A stretch of DNA of 6,551 nt from DTU013 sp964512095 (GTDB taxonomy: Bacteria; Bacillota; Clostridia; Acetivibrionales; DTU013), in contig CAZEIH010000076.1 in the NCBI GenBank assembly GCA_964512095.1, positions 1 through 6,551 of the forward strand. Direction: 5' to 3'. Below the pieces are notes generated by a model. It made no database searches and was not told where the DNA came from. It saw only the letters and a list, made by a program, of their open reading frames with translations. This document shows positions 6,051 through 6,551 of this stretch, one piece after another. Positions within the stretch are counted from its first letter, which is position 1, and each line of letters opens with the position of its first letter. The position numbers were made by a program, and so were the translations under genes.

Positions 6051-6485
6051 CTACACCACCCTATGTCCAAGGCCTATGGCTACTTCATTCAAATGTAGAA
6101 GTCCAATACCAAAAAATATTGAAACGCTTATATGATTCTTAAAGCGTGCTATACCTATTTTCCCACCTACATTTAACCCAAGAGCTTTAGGCATAATTTG
6201 AGATAAAGCTTCCCTGGTAGCTCCGGCGATTGCACCTTCTTCTACATGGCATTCATTGATGACTCCCTCTCTCTTTGAAGATACTATTGCTCTTTCGATT
6301 ATCTTCATTGCAGAATAGGTAAATTCCCCTCCGTAATCTACGGCGGCAGTACGTATTCCATGCTTCATAAACTCAGCTTGTAATTGCTTTTCTTCCGCCC
6401 TATCACATGTAAGAGCTATCCTTATAGAGGCGGCTGCAATATCCCTGCTACCATAATCCTTGCTACCATCAGTACTATCAGTCAT
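6051..6485 (-). CDS. HutP-family protein, probable RNA-binding antiterminator homologue
   Basis: Bacillus HutP binds L-histidine and Mg2+ and then an mRNA leader to prevent termination ahead of the histidine-use genes. This 144-aa product has the same length and layout: SRDIAAASIRIAL (13-25) as the first helix, a GVI motif (74-76), ATREAL (89-94) matching HutP ATMEAL, then HISVSIFFGIG and a C-terminal GLGH matching GVGIN. By my alignment with Bacillus HutP from memory, metal ligands His73, His77 and His138 correspond to G84, G88 and E134, so the known histidine/Mg2+ site is not conserved. It may bind another ligand or none. The ATG at 6485 has AAAGGA 7 nt upstream. It is the first gene visible in the operon and ends 2 nt before aroH. 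Control of this operon by its own product is a reasonable but untested inference; hut genes are not visible. Confidence 0.8.
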   Translation of the reverse strand: MTDSTDGSKDYGSRDIAAASIRIALTCDRAEEKQLQAEFMKHGIRTAAVDYGGEFTYSAMKIIERAIVSSKREGVINECHVEEGAIAGATREALSQIMPKALGLNVGGKIGIARFKNHISVSIFFGIGLLHLNEVAIGLGHRVV

Positions 6486-6551
6486 TGTTTTATCCTTTCA
6501 ATTTCCAATGGGGGCAGGCCCCCATACCCCCTCGCTACGGGCGAAATGAAT
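6486..6551. other. Upstream leader region at the right edge, cut by the window
   Basis: It holds the ribosome binding site of the HutP-family gene (AAAGGA at 6493-6498) and the inverted repeat at 6508-6525. Beyond it lies GC-rich sequence (CTCGCTACGGGCG) whose composition differs from the AT-rich genes. I see no convincing -35/-10 pair on the minus strand here, so the operon promoter or further upstream genes lie outside. Confidence 0.4.
6508..6525. repeat. Perfect GC-rich inverted repeat upstream of the HutP-family gene
   Basis: ATGGGGGC (6508-6515) and GCCCCCAT (6518-6525) are perfect 8-bp arms around AG. A second C5 tract on the plus strand at 6527-6531 could pair with the same G5 tract (6510-6514) as an alternative. 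No T tract follows on either strand, so it is not a standard intrinsic terminator. It lies 23 nt before the ATG at 6485, in the presumed leader of the operon. Confidence 0.7.

Noticed and set aside
6508..6525. Intrinsic terminator of an upstream gene
   Set aside because: The stem is GC-rich but no T tract follows on either strand.

Overview
The window looks like chromosomal DNA of an anaerobic, endospore-former-type Firmicute of class Clostridia. This rests on moderately AT-rich sequence, strong GGAGG-type ribosome binding sites, the clostridial fusion of IspH to an S1 ribosomal-protein-like region, a HutP-family protein, an AroH-type chorismate mutase and a CheR close to the Bacillus form. 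The exact genus cannot be read from the sequence alone.

All seven supported genes lie on the minus strand and are read from right to left: a HutP-family regulator (6051-6485), aroH (5668-6048), cmk (4994-5659), plsC (4391-4978), an ispH-rpsA fusion (2319-4394), cheR (1455-2231) and dinB (245-1453). The first five are packed with gaps of 2, 8 and 15 nt and one 4-nt overlap (GTGA), so they almost certainly form one transcription unit, whose promoter lies beyond the right edge. An 87-nt gap holding a long hairpin and a plausible sigma-A promoter separates ispH-rpsA from cheR. dinB starts 1 nt after the cheR stop, so cheR-dinB looks like a second, partly independent unit.

The first unit is housekeeping: aromatic amino acid branch point (AroH), CMP/dCMP phosphorylation (Cmk), phospholipid acylation (PlsC), the last step of the MEP isoprenoid pathway (IspH) and mRNA/ribosome binding (S1 domains). 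It is headed by a HutP-family protein that appears to have lost the three metal-binding histidines known from Bacillus HutP. The second unit joins a chemotaxis receptor methyltransferase to a Y-family translesion DNA polymerase.

The two ends are non-coding. The left 217 nt are a spacer-free tandem array of a 37-bp unit, six copies and possibly continuing beyond the edge; on the minus strand each unit carries the same 11-codon-plus-stop reading frame, and the copy next to dinB is in frame with dinB behind its stop. The right edge (6486-6551) is a short GC-rich leader with a perfect inverted repeat. The best candidates for something undescribed are the 37-bp array and its relation to the dinB 3' end, the hairpin/promoter before cheR, the histidine-less HutP homologue, and a PlsC with His in place of the conserved Glu of FPEGTR. 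No phage, IS transposase, CRISPR, tRNA or rRNA was seen.
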